A DNA stretch of 64,000 nt from Trichomonas vaginalis G3 (GCF_026262505.1 NC_067204.1:16346165-16410164); one strand, 5' to 3'; shown: positions 19,210-28,676, numbered from the stretch's first letter. Numbers and translations are program-made. Notes: a model not told the origin generated them from the sequence alone.

Positions 19210-19960
19210 TTGCTGAAAAAAATGACCAAATTTCATGAGTTTCCTCATATGTTTGCTACCCTCGAAAAACCGAGGATAGAGATTCCGTATGAAAATCGTA
19301 AAAAACAGCGACCCAGACTTTTTTCGGGGTCGCCTAAAACTCATGAAAATCGTGAAAAACGGCGAGTAGGGACAAAATCTTACTCGCCTAAAACTCATGA
19401 AAATCGTAAAAAAATGACCAAATTTCATGAGTTTCCTCATATGTTTGCTACCCTCGAAAAACCGAGGATAGAGATTCCGTACGAAAATCGTAAAAATTTG
19501 CCAATAAATTTAAGAGGTTGGTATGTACATAGACTATTAGTAAATGCAGTTGCAGTGAAGGCTTACTTTACATCGTTCAGACACTAAACACGCAGACGAC
19601 TGGTTCAGAAACCAAAGCACACAAGAACTTTTGAGTGAAATTTCTCTAGACCGACTTTTTTCGGGGTCGCCTAAAACTCATGAAAATCGTGAAAAAAATG
19701 ACCAAATTTCATTATATAACTGTTATTTTTTACGAAGAGAACTTTTGCACTTCGTAAAAAAAATCCCTGAAATCATATCTTTTATACAAGATAGAAAATC
19801 TTACTCGCCTAAAACTCATGAAAATCGTGAAAAACAGCGAGTACGGACAAAATCTTACTCGCCTAAAACTCATGAAAATCGTGAAAAAATGACCAAATTT
19901 CATTATATAACTGTTATTTTTTACGAAGAGAACTTTTGCACTTCGTAAAAAAAATCCCTG
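19210..19960 (+). repeat. Tract of alternative KilA-N segments (cassette-like)
   Basis: An ordered run of short segments matching the N-terminal half of the KilA-N genes. Type 1 encodes EFPHMFATLEKPRIEIPYENRK; type 2 encodes RLFSGSPKTHENREK; type 3 is a shorter SYSPKTHENR. They join at the shared stretch ATGAAAATCGT(A/G)AAAA. A fuller piece near 19500-19560 runs into LRGWYVHRLLVNAVA and then switches to a piece of the T5orf172 gene at GTTGCAGTG. A second run with a 90-bp direct repeat lies at 19690-19960. Confidence 0.75.
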
Positions 19961-20006
19961 AAATCATATCTTTTATACAAAATAAAAAAATAACGTTAGT
20001 TTTTTT

Positions 20007-20021
20007 AAAAAAATATTTTTT
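20007..20021 (+). promoter_or_regulatory. AAAAAAATATTTTTT motif before the T5orf172 gene
   Basis: Palindromic A/T motif 23 bases before the ATG at 20045, of the type shared by many element genes. Confidence 0.5.
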
Positions 20022-20044
20022 ATCTTGTATGTAAGAAACAGAAA

Positions 20045-20656
20045 ATGTTAAAGGTTGAGTTTGAAACAGTTAGAAAGATAGACAATGACACCAAAGTGGT
20101 TAGAATAGGTGATTTAAACGTAAGATACTCAAAGAAATACAACAAATATTCTTTGTCAGACATTTTATCTCCATTTGGAAAGAAACCGAAGGACTGGGTT
20201 GGAATTGCTTCAACTCAGAAAATTTTGACAAGAAATCCTGAGCTTATGATATCAGTAGCATTTCATGGAACAAGAGCATATCTTATAGACAAAAGTCTTA
20301 TACCAATAGTTTTGTTATGGTTAGACCCAGTTGTTGGATATAACTTCATAACATATGGTTCATTCGATACGGAACGTTGCAGTGAAGGCTTACTTTACAT
20401 CGTTCAGAAACCGAAGGACTTCAACACAAAAAGATATAAGATAGGAAGAACATATAATATAACTCTAAGATATGACAGTACAGTCAATAGAGTCAAGGTT
20501 GTGTTTGTTAATGATATGAGAGCTGCTGAAACAGAACTACTTGAAAAGTTTGAGAAAATGTATGGTGCTCCCACGAAAGGTAAAGAAACGTTTGAAGTAG
20601 ATGAGATAGGTAAAGCTATAAAATTATTTGACGAAGTTGCTGAAAAATACATGTAA
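20045..20656 (+). CDS. T5orf172 (GIY-YIG-like) domain protein
   Basis: 203 residues. Residues ~114-190 fit the T5orf172/MUG113 domain: GLLYIVQ, then YKIGRT, R, an AE-x-x-L-x-x-F helix and KGKETFEV. The family belongs to the GIY-YIG nuclease superfamily and is common in large DNA viruses, often joined to KilA-N or BRO-type N-termini. The first ~105 residues (GDLNVRYSKKYNKYSLSDIL) look like such a DNA-binding N-terminus. Next to the KilA-N gene and read in the same direction. Open here; the counterpart in copy 2 is broken. Role in the element unknown, possibly DNA processing or gene control. Confidence 0.75.
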   Translation: MLKVEFETVRKIDNDTKVVRIGDLNVRYSKKYNKYSLSDILSPFGKKPKDWVGIASTQKILTRNPELMISVAFHGTRAYLIDKSLIPIVLLWLDPVVGYNFITYGSFDTERCSEGLLYIVQKPKDFNTKRYKIGRTYNITLRYDSTVNRVKVVFVNDMRAAETELLEKFEKMYGAPTKGKETFEVDEIGKAIKLFDEVAEKYM

Positions 20657-20744
20657 AGCGTTTATTTTTGGTCTTTTGTGAAAGTAAGAAAATAACGCTA
20701 ATTTTTTATAAAATATTTTTTTTATCCGGAATATAAAGACAGAT

Positions 20745-21572
20745 ATGACAACAACAGAGAACACAACAACTGCTATCGTCCATGAAGACATAAATGAAGA
20801 ATATGAGTACATACAATATAACAAACAGTTACGTCTCATTCGTTCGGTCAAAGACGATATGTACCAAGTGCAAAGTATTTTGAATGCTCTTCGTTCTACA
20901 AAGCAAGCATATCATTGGTTTGAAAACCAACAGACAAAAGAACTTTTAGAAGAATTTCCTCATATGTTTGCGACCCTCGAAAAACCGAGGAACGAGATTC
21001 CGTACGAAAATCGTAAAAATTTGCCAAATAGTTTGAGAGGCTGGTATGTACATAGACTTCTTGTAAATGCTGTTGCAATGTGGGCTTCACCTCGTTATGC
21101 TTGTTATATTTTCATGATGTTAGATGAAATTCATAGACAAGAACGTGAAGAGATAGAAAACAAGCTTGAAGCAAAAGATGAAGTCATTGAAGCAAAAGAC
21201 AAAAGCCTTCAGAAAAGAATACCACGTTCGGTACCAAAAGGAAAGGAAAAGAACTATAAGTATATGATTTATACTGAAGAGATGGAAAATGAAGAAGACA
21301 GAGATATGGTTATGTTGCATTTAGTCAGAAGAAACAACAAAAGCTTTTACGACCTTGCTAAGATTTACAAATCTGACAGAAATTGGTTCTATCGCGAAAA
21401 CTTACCGATTTCAATGACACCGAATGAAGATGTGAAACAAATAGTTCAAGATACGTTACCTCAAACACACTATGATATTAAAGGTTGTACAATACTTACC
21501 TTCAAAGAAGATTTGTCATTGTTAAAGGAAAAAATAACAGAGTATTTTGACAACTTCAAACAAGTAGAGTAG
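20745..21572 (+). CDS. KilA-N domain protein with DUF3627-like C-terminus
   Basis: 275 residues. Residues ~15-130 form a KilA-N DNA-binding domain (GWYVHRLLVNAVAMWASPRY is the family signature). A charged helix (~130-155) leads to a C-terminal domain (KRIPRSVPKGKEKNYKYMIY onward) of the DUF3627 type found beside KilA-N in large DNA viruses. Residues ~69-91 (EFPHMFATLEKPRNEIPYENRK) are replaced in copy 2 by an unrelated-looking RLFSGSPKTHENRK, and both versions occur in the tract at 19210-19960. Function in host or element gene control is an inference. ATATTTTTTTTATCC precedes the ATG by about 20 bases. Confidence 0.85.
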   Translation: MTTTENTTTAIVHEDINEEYEYIQYNKQLRLIRSVKDDMYQVQSILNALRSTKQAYHWFENQQTKELLEEFPHMFATLEKPRNEIPYENRKNLPNSLRGWYVHRLLVNAVAMWASPRYACYIFMMLDEIHRQEREEIENKLEAKDEVIEAKDKSLQKRIPRSVPKGKEKNYKYMIYTEEMENEEDRDMVMLHLVRRNNKSFYDLAKIYKSDRNWFYRENLPISMTPNEDVKQIVQDTLPQTHYDIKGCTILTFKEDLSLLKEKITEYFDNFKQVE

Positions 21573-21599
21573 ATGAACCATTTATTTTTCAAGCTTGAC

Positions 21600-21995
21600 T
21601 TCAGATGGCTCAGGTAGTTCTATAAGGTAAATTGCCTTGTCAAATCCTTCTGGCATTCCGAGTCCTTCCTTCCGACAGGAAAAAAATTTCCTTCCGACAG
21701 GAAAAAAAATTCCTTCCGACAGGAAAAAATTTTCCTTCCAACAGGAAAAATTTTTCCAGTTGTCCGCCCGTAAACCATTCAAATTTTCGAAAATTGAGAA
21801 CTTTTTGGTCGAACTTCAGAAAAAGTTTTTCCTTCCGACAGAAAAAATTTTTCCTTCCGACAGGAAAAGTTTTTCCTTCCAACAGGAAAAGTTCTTCCTT
21901 CCGACAGGACACAAACGAATGTCCGACGTACCACCAACCGAGTCCATTCCAAAGCCAGAAGAACCGAAAGCTGCAGAACCACAACAGACTAAGAC
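21600..21995. repeat. Iteron-like 22-bp array with palindromic core, locus B
   Basis: Duplicate of locus A: CCTTCCGACAGGAAAA repeats (21655-21760 and 21825-21910) around the core with AAATTTTCGAAAATT (about 21778-21792). The flanks keep truncated fronts of both genes of locus A: MPEGFDKAIYLIE on the minus strand and MSDVPPTESIPKPEEPKAAE on the plus strand. The duplicated block is therefore array plus two gene starts. Confidence 0.85.
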
Positions 21996-22011
21996 TAAAC
22001 ACTTACATTTT

Positions 22012-22887
22012 TTACGCTTGACTTTTTACAATTTGAACTTTGTTTGCGTAGATATGAATTCTGGAAGAAGTATGAGGGTCTTGTATGACTTTGTACTTCT
22101 CCCATAGTTCATGTCTGTCAAACTTACCTGCCATGGACTCTTTCATAAGTTCCATGAAATCGTCTTCGGACAATCCGGGGAAAAGTACAATGTCAGTAAG
22201 TATTCTCTTTACATCCTTACTTAAACTCTTTGCTGTCTGTACACAAATGACAACTGAGATGTTAAAGTGTCTGAGCTTCTTAAGAATTCGACACATGTCT
22301 TGTTCTCTGTTCTTTAACAAAGGATGAGAAGCAAAGTCATCTAAGATAAGAAGACATCTATGAGGGTACGTTTTCCAATCGTAAGATTGCAATTTCTTCG
22401 AAATGTATTCTATCTCTTTCTGTTTGTTTCTGAAGTGTTTCTTCTCTAATATTCTCTGCATTTCCTCATTTGGGTCTTTAAACTTAGAATTTATATACTC
22501 ATTTATAGCATTATACTTCAAAACCCTTCTTTGGTACTTCTTTATCCAATCTAACAACTCAGAGTCTTTTATACATACTAACTTAGACTTCTTTATAATA
22601 TCTTTGAACGAATTGACGGTTTGGTCAAATTGACCCGAAGTACTACAAATGACAACTAACTCATAGAATGGGTTCTTCTCATCTAGTTCTTGTTGTTGTG
22701 CAGCCATTTTAAGATAAGTGAAAGTCTTACCCGACCCAGGTGGTGCAATTAGACCTGTTATACCATTCTGAGCAAATAAGAACTTGTCATGTATGGGTTT
22801 TATCTGAGCATTTTCTAACTTCCTCTTGTTCTTGTTTAAAACATTCTCAAATTTTTTGTCAATGTCAGCAAACTTTTTTTCTAACAT
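22012..22887 (-). CDS. DNA-packaging-type ATPase (FtsK/HerA group)
   Basis: About 291 residues. Walker A APPGSGKT at ~48-55 and Walker B CLLILDDF at ~178-185, then a sensor-like VICVQTAKS. This is the A32-like ATPase that Mavericks share with large DNA viruses, expected to pump DNA into capsids. The start at 22887 (MLEKKFADIDKKFENV) is preferred because the longer frame would run into the divergent gene at 22924. Looks whole here; broken in copy 2. Confidence 0.85.
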   Translation of the reverse strand: MLEKKFADIDKKFENVLNKNKRKLENAQIKPIHDKFLFAQNGITGLIAPPGSGKTFTYLKMAAQQQELDEKNPFYELVVICSTSGQFDQTVNSFKDIIKKSKLVCIKDSELLDWIKKYQRRVLKYNAINEYINSKFKDPNEEMQRILEKKHFRNKQKEIEYISKKLQSYDWKTYPHRCLLILDDFASHPLLKNREQDMCRILKKLRHFNISVVICVQTAKSLSKDVKRILTDIVLFPGLSEDDFMELMKESMAGKFDRHELWEKYKVIQDPHTSSRIHIYANKVQIVKSQA

Positions 22888-22923
22888 ATTTTTAGAAAAA
22901 TTAAAATTTTTATCTTTTAGAAA

Positions 22924-23370
22924 ATGTCTAGCGATTTCGCTATCTATATTCGAGACAAGCTTTTCGACAGCAAAACATCTGTAGACCATAAAATCTTACA
23001 TAGTGTAAACAAGAAAGGTGAATTTGTTCTAAAGTTCTGTTTCTGGGAATATGACAAGAACCATAAAACATTAAGCAGAGAAGTCTTAAAATTTGTCAAT
23101 GACAGACTTGTTGACAGAGATGACGCCTCTTGGAGAGATGAAGTCCAACAAAACTTCTTAGAATGCAAAGAAGACACATGCGCTGTTCTTGAAGATGAAA
23201 TAGAAAACAGAATAGAAGAGCTATTAAAGGACAAAGAACTTTTACAAAAATATGGTTCTGAGAAGTTTGACATAACTCCACCAGAAAAGAAGAAGAGAGA
23301 AAAGAAAGAAAAGAAAGTAGAAGAAGAGAAGAAAGAACCTGAACCAGAGAAAAAGAAATTTGACATGTAA
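22924..23370 (+). CDS. Small acidic/basic-tailed Maverick protein
   Basis: 148 residues (MSSDFAIYIRDKLFDSKTSV to EKKKFDM). The first ~115 residues look globular; the tail is a dense Lys/Glu run (KKKREKKEKKVEEEKKEPEP). Divergent from the ATPase across a 36-base AT spacer, and convergent with the next gene. Copy 2 keeps it open (59691-60143). Function unknown. Confidence 0.65.
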   Translation: MSSDFAIYIRDKLFDSKTSVDHKILHSVNKKGEFVLKFCFWEYDKNHKTLSREVLKFVNDRLVDRDDASWRDEVQQNFLECKEDTCAVLEDEIENRIEELLKDKELLQKYGSEKFDITPPEKKKREKKEKKVEEEKKEPEPEKKKFDM

Positions 23371-23386
23371 AAATAAAATTTTATTT

Positions 23387-23806
23387 TTAGAACATTTCTG
23401 GGTCAATGTCAATGTTCTCTTCCTCTTTAGGAGTAAACACCGGCTTAGACTCTAAAATCTTTTTACCCAATTTACCTTGAACTTCTACAACTTTAGACTC
23501 ATAATATTCATAGTCGTCTGCTTTCTTTGGTTCATAAGGTATAACAAGTTTGTATGCTTTGCCTTCTTTAAGGTTTGAGAACCTTCTGTCAAAACTTTCT
23601 TTGACTGCTAACAAACCTTCTATGTCTAAGTCTTCAAATTTCGCACCATTTTTAGTCACAATAGCAAACTTAACTGGTTCGATGTTCCAAACTTTGCTGA
23701 ATGAAGACTTTTCAAAATGGTAGAAGTAAACATTCAAATATGTGAATGGGTCTAGTTCTTCTTTGACTTCTGTCATGTACTTGTTTACTGAGATGAATTT
23801 CGTCAT
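23387..23806 (-). CDS. Maverick protein of 139 residues, function unknown
   Basis: MTKFISVNKYMTEVKEELDP to IDIDPEMF. The middle is strand-rich with an acidic C-terminus, a layout seen in single-strand DNA-binding proteins, but no family was recognised and this is a weak guess. It lies next to the helicase, in the same direction. An A/T palindrome (23821-23839) and TATCCGATAGAAAAG precede the ATG. Counterpart at 59255-59674 is open and about 95% identical. Confidence 0.65.
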   Translation of the reverse strand: MTKFISVNKYMTEVKEELDPFTYLNVYFYHFEKSSFSKVWNIEPVKFAIVTKNGAKFEDLDIEGLLAVKESFDRRFSNLKEGKAYKLVIPYEPKKADDYEYYESKVVEVQGKLGKKILESKPVFTPKEEENIDIDPEMF

Positions 23807-23820
23807 CTTTTCTATCGGAT

Positions 23821-23839
23821 AAAAAAAATATTTTTTTTT
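23821..23839 (-). promoter_or_regulatory. A/T palindrome before the 139-residue gene
   Basis: AAAAAAAATATTTTTTTTT type motif 15 bases before the ATG at 23806; identical context (TATCCGATAGAAAAG then ATG) before the counterpart at 59255. Confidence 0.5.
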
Positions 23840-23843
23840 AAAT

Positions 23844-25077
23844 TTACTCATAAAAATTTTTCTTTGTATATACACTATTCTGTACGTCTAAAAGACTTTT
23901 GACATTTGCCAAGAATGTTCGTTTAGATGCTGTCATATAACCATATTCTTGACAATATTGTTTATACGAATCGTACAATGACCTTTCATCTAATGACACA
24001 AAGTCAGTTTCATCTATGAACAGTTCATATACACTCTTGTTTGCTTCTAACAATGTTTGTCTCTCTTCGGTATGTGGAATTTGTCTTGGATTGAACTTTG
24101 AAATATCTAATGTCATAAAATATGAGAACAAGTGGTTGTAAAAGTCAGATGTCAAAGTTTCTGCTAAGTCGTCAAAATATTCTGTATCTTGCATATGAGA
24201 ATCTGACGTTCTGACAACTACATATCTTCTGTCAGAACTTTCTAATTTCATCGGAACAGCATTGTTTGAAACCATAATGAAGTTTGCAACATTTTCACAA
24301 ACTCTTTGGTCTTTATATTTTCTTCAACAACTCCAACTTTGTCTGTTATAAGACTCTTCAAAGCATCTGAGTTCAAAACTTTTGTTGTATCTATACTTTG
24401 AAGTTCATTGCAAACTATAAGTTTCATATTCTCTATTGAGGAGTTAAACTTGCCACAGATGTTTTCTAAGTTTGTCATATTCGGGTTCGAATAACCTTCT
24501 AACAGTTTGCACAAAATATCTGTAAAGAATGTGTTCTTACCAGTTCCTTGTTTTCCAATTATAATGAGAGCAGTTTCATTTTAGCACTTGGATGTTGTAA
24601 GATGTTTGCAAACCAACATAAGATATACTCATAGACTCTTTCGTTTCCATTGCATATAATTTCTTTGACATGGTCTAACCAAGCTTCTATAATATTTTCT
24701 TTCCATTCTACTTGTTCGTATTTATATCCAGTGAAGATAGAATAGAAGTTTGGAGAAGGTGTATAGAACTTTATACCTCGAACTGAAAAATCTTCTAACT
24801 TTGACAATAAGATATCCCAAGCATCTAACATCTTCATGCCAACTTGTACAACTTTTATTTTCTTAAGTTTCTGTCTACATTCTTGTTCTGAAACTATTGT
24901 TGCTCTTGGTTTGTTAAAGACTACATCCCATTCTTTCATAACATAACATTCTGGGGCAGAGTCGACATAAATGACTAAACGTTTCAAATTCTCGACTGCT
25001 TTGTTATAGTCTCTAAATGGACACATATTTCTGAATGCTTGGAAGTCATAAAAATCTGAAACATCTATTCTGTACAT
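23844..25077 (-). pseudogene. Superfamily-3-type helicase remnant
   Basis: The locus encodes a replicative helicase of the D5/SF3 kind. An N-terminal part (MYRIDVSDFYDFQAFRNMCP) is followed by WFANILQHPSAK, a P-loop region (IGKQGTGKN), an ELQSID acidic segment, and MVSNNAVPMKLESSDRRYVV, typical of SF3 sensor and arginine-finger regions. A helical tail (SLYDSYKQYCQEYGYMTASK) follows. It would unwind DNA for the family-B polymerase. Broken, with about two breaks. Confidence 0.75.
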
Positions 25078-25906
25078 TTTTATAAAAAATAAAAAAAATA
25101 TTTTTTTTTATTCTTGACTTTGTTGTTGCATTTGTTTGCATTTGTTGTTCTTGAGCTATTTGTTGTTGAAGTTGTTCTTGTAATACAATACTTTCACCAG
25201 TTGCATCTTCCAATTCGAAACTTTCTGCCGTCATTGACAAATACATAGGACATAAAAGTTTTACAGGAACAAAGTTTGCGTCAACTAATGTCAACGTTAT
25301 ACTTGCCAAAGTGTTTGAGTTCACTAAGGTTGAAAATTCTGCATTCGAATGAACAATAGGCAAACCAGCAGAGAAAGTATTGTTTATACGCATAAGTATC
25401 TTTTGGTCATAATAGTTTCTGTCGACATTCGAATAACACTTTGAACCTAAGTTTGAAACAATATATAAGATTGGTGTGCTTAATGTCAATGGAATAGACA
25501 TTCCTTGTATGACACCTTTTCCTGTTATAGGAAACTGTTGGTAGTAAAAACCAGAAATAAGTTTTGTATTATAGCTCATATCGTTTATAGTAAACTCAGT
25601 CGGACATCCAAACATAATGAAACCTGCTCTAGTTGCAGCACATGTTACACCTGTACTTAAAGTATTAAATAAGTCAACAAAACCTGTTGGTGGTATATCT
25701 GAGTAAGTATCTTCAAAGGAGTATTTTTTACCATTCACAACAATAAAGTCTTCTGGTGTCAAAAGAGCAAAACAGGCTTTAGTCGTCATTGTGTTTAAGG
25801 TTAGTTTACAATATCGTCCTTGAGGACTTTGTAAGTTTGTTGTTATAGAATTATATGACTCAGGGTTTTTAGTCGTAATAGTATAAACCATTATATCTTC
25901 TGCCAT
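25046..25906 (-). CDS. Minor capsid (penton-like) protein, putative
   Basis: Strand-rich protein of about 270-286 residues starting MAEDIMVYTITTKNPESYNS and ending in a Gln-rich low-complexity tail. Size, strand content and position next to the major capsid and ATPase fit the Maverick minor capsid (single jelly-roll) gene; direct motif evidence is weak. Begins right after the 76-residue gene. The AAATATATATAA just before the ATG replaces the usual palindrome. The counterpart at 56768 is broken. Confidence 0.6.
   Translation of the reverse strand: MAEDIMVYTITTKNPESYNSITTNLQSPQGRYCKLTLNTMTTKACFALLTPEDFIVVNGKKYSFEDTYSDIPPTGFVDLFNTLSTGVTCAATRAGFIMFGCPTEFTINDMSYNTKLISGFYYQQFPITGKGVIQGMSIPLTLSTPILYIVSNLGSKCYSNVDRNYYDQKILMRINNTFSAGLPIVHSNAEFSTLVNSNTLASITLTLVDANFVPVKLLCPMYLSMTAESFELEDATGESIVLQEQLQQQIAQEQQMQTNATTKSRIKKNIFFIFYKNVQNRCFRFL
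25092..25109 (-). promoter_or_regulatory. A/T palindrome before the helicase locus
   Basis: AAAAAAAATATTTTTTTTT motif about 15 bases before the ATG at 25077; it overlaps the tail of the minor-capsid reading frame. The same motif stands before the counterpart at 57593. Confidence 0.5.
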
Positions 25907-25916
25907 TTATATATAT

Positions 25917-26147
25917 TTAAAAGTTTTTCTGAAAGTGGAGAAGAACTTCATCTAAACTTTCACATGGCGTTTCTTGAAGTTCTCTGTCTAAGAAGTTCAA
26001 ATATTTTGTAAAGACATAGAACTTTCCTTTGTCTACACGAACAAACAAAACAGGGTCTTTCATATCGTTCAAAAGTGTGTAAAGTCCTTTACATGAAATA
26101 AAGTCTATATTATTTTTCTTCAAACATCTTTCAAGAAGTTTTGACAT
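25917..26147 (-). CDS. Small Maverick protein present in copy 1 only
   Basis: 76 residues (MSKLLERCLKKNNIDFISCK to LDEVLLHFQKNF). Compact fold likely, no family recognised. It sits between the 193-residue gene and the minor capsid gene in the same direction; no counterpart was recognised in copy 2, where those two genes are 4 bases apart. Confidence 0.55.
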   Translation of the reverse strand: MSKLLERCLKKNNIDFISCKGLYTLLNDMKDPVLFVRVDKGKFYVFTKYLNFLDRELQETPCESLDEVLLHFQKNF

Positions 26148-26153
26148 TTTTAC

Positions 26154-26735
26154 TTAGCAAATAAATTTTAATGAAATGTTGTGGTCGTCAAATATTTTTA
26201 TGACGTCTGGGAAACTATACTTTAAGTTCAACGTTTCACCTCCTTTCATAACGTATATCTTGTCAATGACATTATATGAAACACCACAGCAACTAATGTC
26301 GGGTTCTATTTCTTTGATGTTTATATCGTCTGCCTCTGTCAAAAGTTTCAATAGTTCTTTCAAAACTTCATGAGGTGCAATGACATATGAGTTCACTTTT
26401 ACAGGGTTGTGTTCGACCAAGTTTAACATTATACTTAAAGCTTGACAAATCTTCTCCTGAGTTTGAAGTTTGTCTTTCAGTTGTTGGTAGTCGTTTCGAA
26501 TATCTGCAACAGAACTTAAGTCTCTGCTAACTTCAGGATATGTTGGTTGTTCTTTTACAGGAACAATTGTTATACCATCTTCGTCCTCGTATGGTTTCCC
26601 CACTTCAACATCTCTGTCTTTGACATTGACAATAACACTTTGACTGTTTGTTTGAGTTGGTGAATTTAACTTCACATCTGCCACCGCCATTAAACCTTTT
26701 GAAACACTTACGCTTCTATTTTTCGGAAATGACAT
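26154..26735 (-). CDS. Maverick protein of 193 residues, function unknown
   Basis: MSFPKNRSVSVSKGLMAVAD at the start, a disordered first third with an acidic patch, a helix (~80-105, DYQQLKDKLQTQEKICQALS) and a folded C-terminus (DISCCGVSYNVIDKIYVMKG). The gene lies between the two capsid genes, so a virion-related role is plausible but unproven. The start is chosen at 26735; it is divergent from the small gene at 26753. Copy 2 counterpart is broken. Confidence 0.6.
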   Translation of the reverse strand: MSFPKNRSVSVSKGLMAVADVKLNSPTQTNSQSVIVNVKDRDVEVGKPYEDEDGITIVPVKEQPTYPEVSRDLSSVADIRNDYQQLKDKLQTQEKICQALSIMLNLVEHNPVKVNSYVIAPHEVLKELLKLLTEADDINIKEIEPDISCCGVSYNVIDKIYVMKGGETLNLKYSFPDVIKIFDDHNISLKFIC

Positions 26736-26752
26736 TTTACTTAGAATAAAAA

Positions 26753-27172
26753 GATGGACGTATTCGAGTATCTCTTCGAATTGAAGCAGAACAAAGTTTA
26801 CACACAAAACAATACAAATACATTGACAGAATAGTTCTTTATACAAACAATGGTAAATGTTATAGAATAGCAGTCTTTGCTGAACCAAAATATTTTCATA
26901 AAGCAAAGAAAGTTGGTATAACTGAAATGGTGAAAGTTCTTGAAGCAGACAAAAATATAACTTCAAAACTTACAGATATTTCTAAAGGAAAGTTTATAAT
27001 ACAATATTATGTCAAAACTGGCGTACTGTCAATATTTGACGGAGAGAAGTCAGTTCAAGAACAACTTACTGACCTGCTGCCAAAATCTGCTCGATGGAAG
27101 CTGTCGTTATGCCAATCTGAGGAGCCCCAGCAGGTTTCATCGAACGAATCTTCAAAAGAGCATCTTCCGTGA
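26753..27172 (+). pseudogene. Remnant of a small Maverick gene opposite the capsid end
   Basis: Begins MDVFEYLFELKQNKVYT and goes on in a pattern rich in Lys, Tyr and Ile (KKVGITEMVKVLEADKNITS). The 3' end overlaps the capsid gene's 3' end on the other strand. Broken. Counterpart at 55690-56162. No family recognised. Confidence 0.5.
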
Positions 27173-28676
27173 AAAGTGCTATTGGTTTTGTAAACTTCTT
27201 TGCTTTCAATTCATCTGGACCGTCTCTGTCACCAGTATATTGTATTTGTACAGTACCAACAGTTGAAATACCACCCATAAAGTCTTCTGAGTCAGCAAAT
27301 GGAATGCCAAGCCAAAAGTTTGAACGGTCTCCATTTGTATATTGAGTTTTTTGACCTCCTGTATGAGTCCATACTTTCACATATGGCATAATAGAACTTT
27401 GCATTTCAGGGTTAATGGTTGTTGTGAAGTTGTTGTTAAAGTTCATAGCATCTAATGTCAAGTTGTATGACCTCATATCCTCAACTGTAGAATATTCTTC
27501 TCTTGGATAATATTTGCCATCTATGTTTATATGATATTTAATACCGGGGTTGTAGAAACAAGAATAGTCATTTATAGTTCGTCTGAACAGTACAAACATA
27601 GTATCTGCATGTTTCATTGCAGTTGTTAAAGCAATATCTGTTCTTGCACCTGCGGCTCCTGGATTTTGGTTTCCAACTTCACCTGCAAAGTCTTTGACAG
27701 ATATTTGGTGTATAGGGAACATAAGTGGAACTGCAATATATTTGGCAGCTAAAGCATTTGAAATATCTGGGTCCAACATATAGACTGCAAGTCTGCTTTC
27801 TATTCTCTTGCATTCAAATTTTTCGCATGTAAACTTAACTGGGTCCCAAGCAGTTCCAGCAGCATTGAAATAATAGTTTACTTCATTGTTGAAGTTTGAG
27901 AAACCAAAGTCTAAGTCAACTTTGTCTTTGCAAAATTCGGCGAATGACGTTTGATTTGTTCCCTTTACGTCTGTAATAGTGAATGGGTCTTGTGTTGGTG
28001 CAATGACTAAGTTATTTTTGCTTGGAGTAAGTTCGATAGAAATTTTTCCTGCCCAGTTTGGCAAGTATCTTAAAAACCTGAAGATGAGGAAAGATGACAA
28101 AGGAACTCTAAGTTTCAGTTTTACTTTAGTGGCAGCAGTTCCATCTGAACCAGAAAGGTTAACATAAACTCCTGGAACGTTAGGGTCAAGTCTTCTTATT
28201 TTCTCAATAGTTGCATACTGGTCTGTTTGTTCTCTAGCTTGTGGTTGTACTGAGTTTCTCAAAGCGAACCATTCATAGTTTGCCCATGTTACTGTTTGAA
28301 CTAAGTCAGAGTTAGAATATATCTTATATCCCATGAAAACTTCTGGAGCATATTGGTATCCGACATAGAAAATTCCATTGCAACCTTTCTTGTCAGACAA
28401 CTTGGCAGAAGGTTTTATTTCAATGTCTTGTTCCACGTATAAGAATGAGTTGTCAATAGAAATAATATGAAACCTGTCGCAAGCAATATCTACTGTTGTT
28501 GAAGAACCTTCTCCAAACTCACCTACGTTTCCATAAGAAACAGCAGTTGTATATTCGTAAGTTCCAGGAACTATTTCTGACCTTCTAATGGCATTGTCGC
28601 ATTCGTTATACCATTCGGAAACATTTCCGTTCATGGCATCCAAAACTGTTGGCGTTATATTCTGAGCGGCGTACAT
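27066..28676 (-). CDS. Maverick major capsid protein (double jelly-roll type)
   Basis: 536 residues starting MYAAQNITPTVLDAMNGNVS. Strand-rich, with long Tyr/Phe/Asn-rich stretches and segments such as FRFLRYLPNWAGKISIELTP that fit the Polinton major capsid. Size (about 530-550), neighbours (ATPase, minor capsid) and element context support it. Family members form trimeric hexon-like capsomers. Looks whole in this copy and broken in copy 2, with about 98% identity between them. Confidence 0.75.
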   Translation of the reverse strand: MYAAQNITPTVLDAMNGNVSEWYNECDNAIRRSEIVPGTYEYTTAVSYGNVGEFGEGSSTTVDIACDRFHIISIDNSFLYVEQDIEIKPSAKLSDKKGCNGIFYVGYQYAPEVFMGYKIYSNSDLVQTVTWANYEWFALRNSVQPQAREQTDQYATIEKIRRLDPNVPGVYVNLSGSDGTAATKVKLKLRVPLSSFLIFRFLRYLPNWAGKISIELTPSKNNLVIAPTQDPFTITDVKGTNQTSFAEFCKDKVDLDFGFSNFNNEVNYYFNAAGTAWDPVKFTCEKFECKRIESRLAVYMLDPDISNALAAKYIAVPLMFPIHQISVKDFAGEVGNQNPGAAGARTDIALTTAMKHADTMFVLFRRTINDYSCFYNPGIKYHINIDGKYYPREEYSTVEDMRSYNLTLDAMNFNNNFTTTINPEMQSSIMPYVKVWTHTGGQKTQYTNGDRSNFWLGIPFADSEDFMGGISTVGTVQIQYTGDRDGPDELKAKKFTKPIALFTEDALLKIRSMKPAGAPQIGITTASIEQILAAGQ

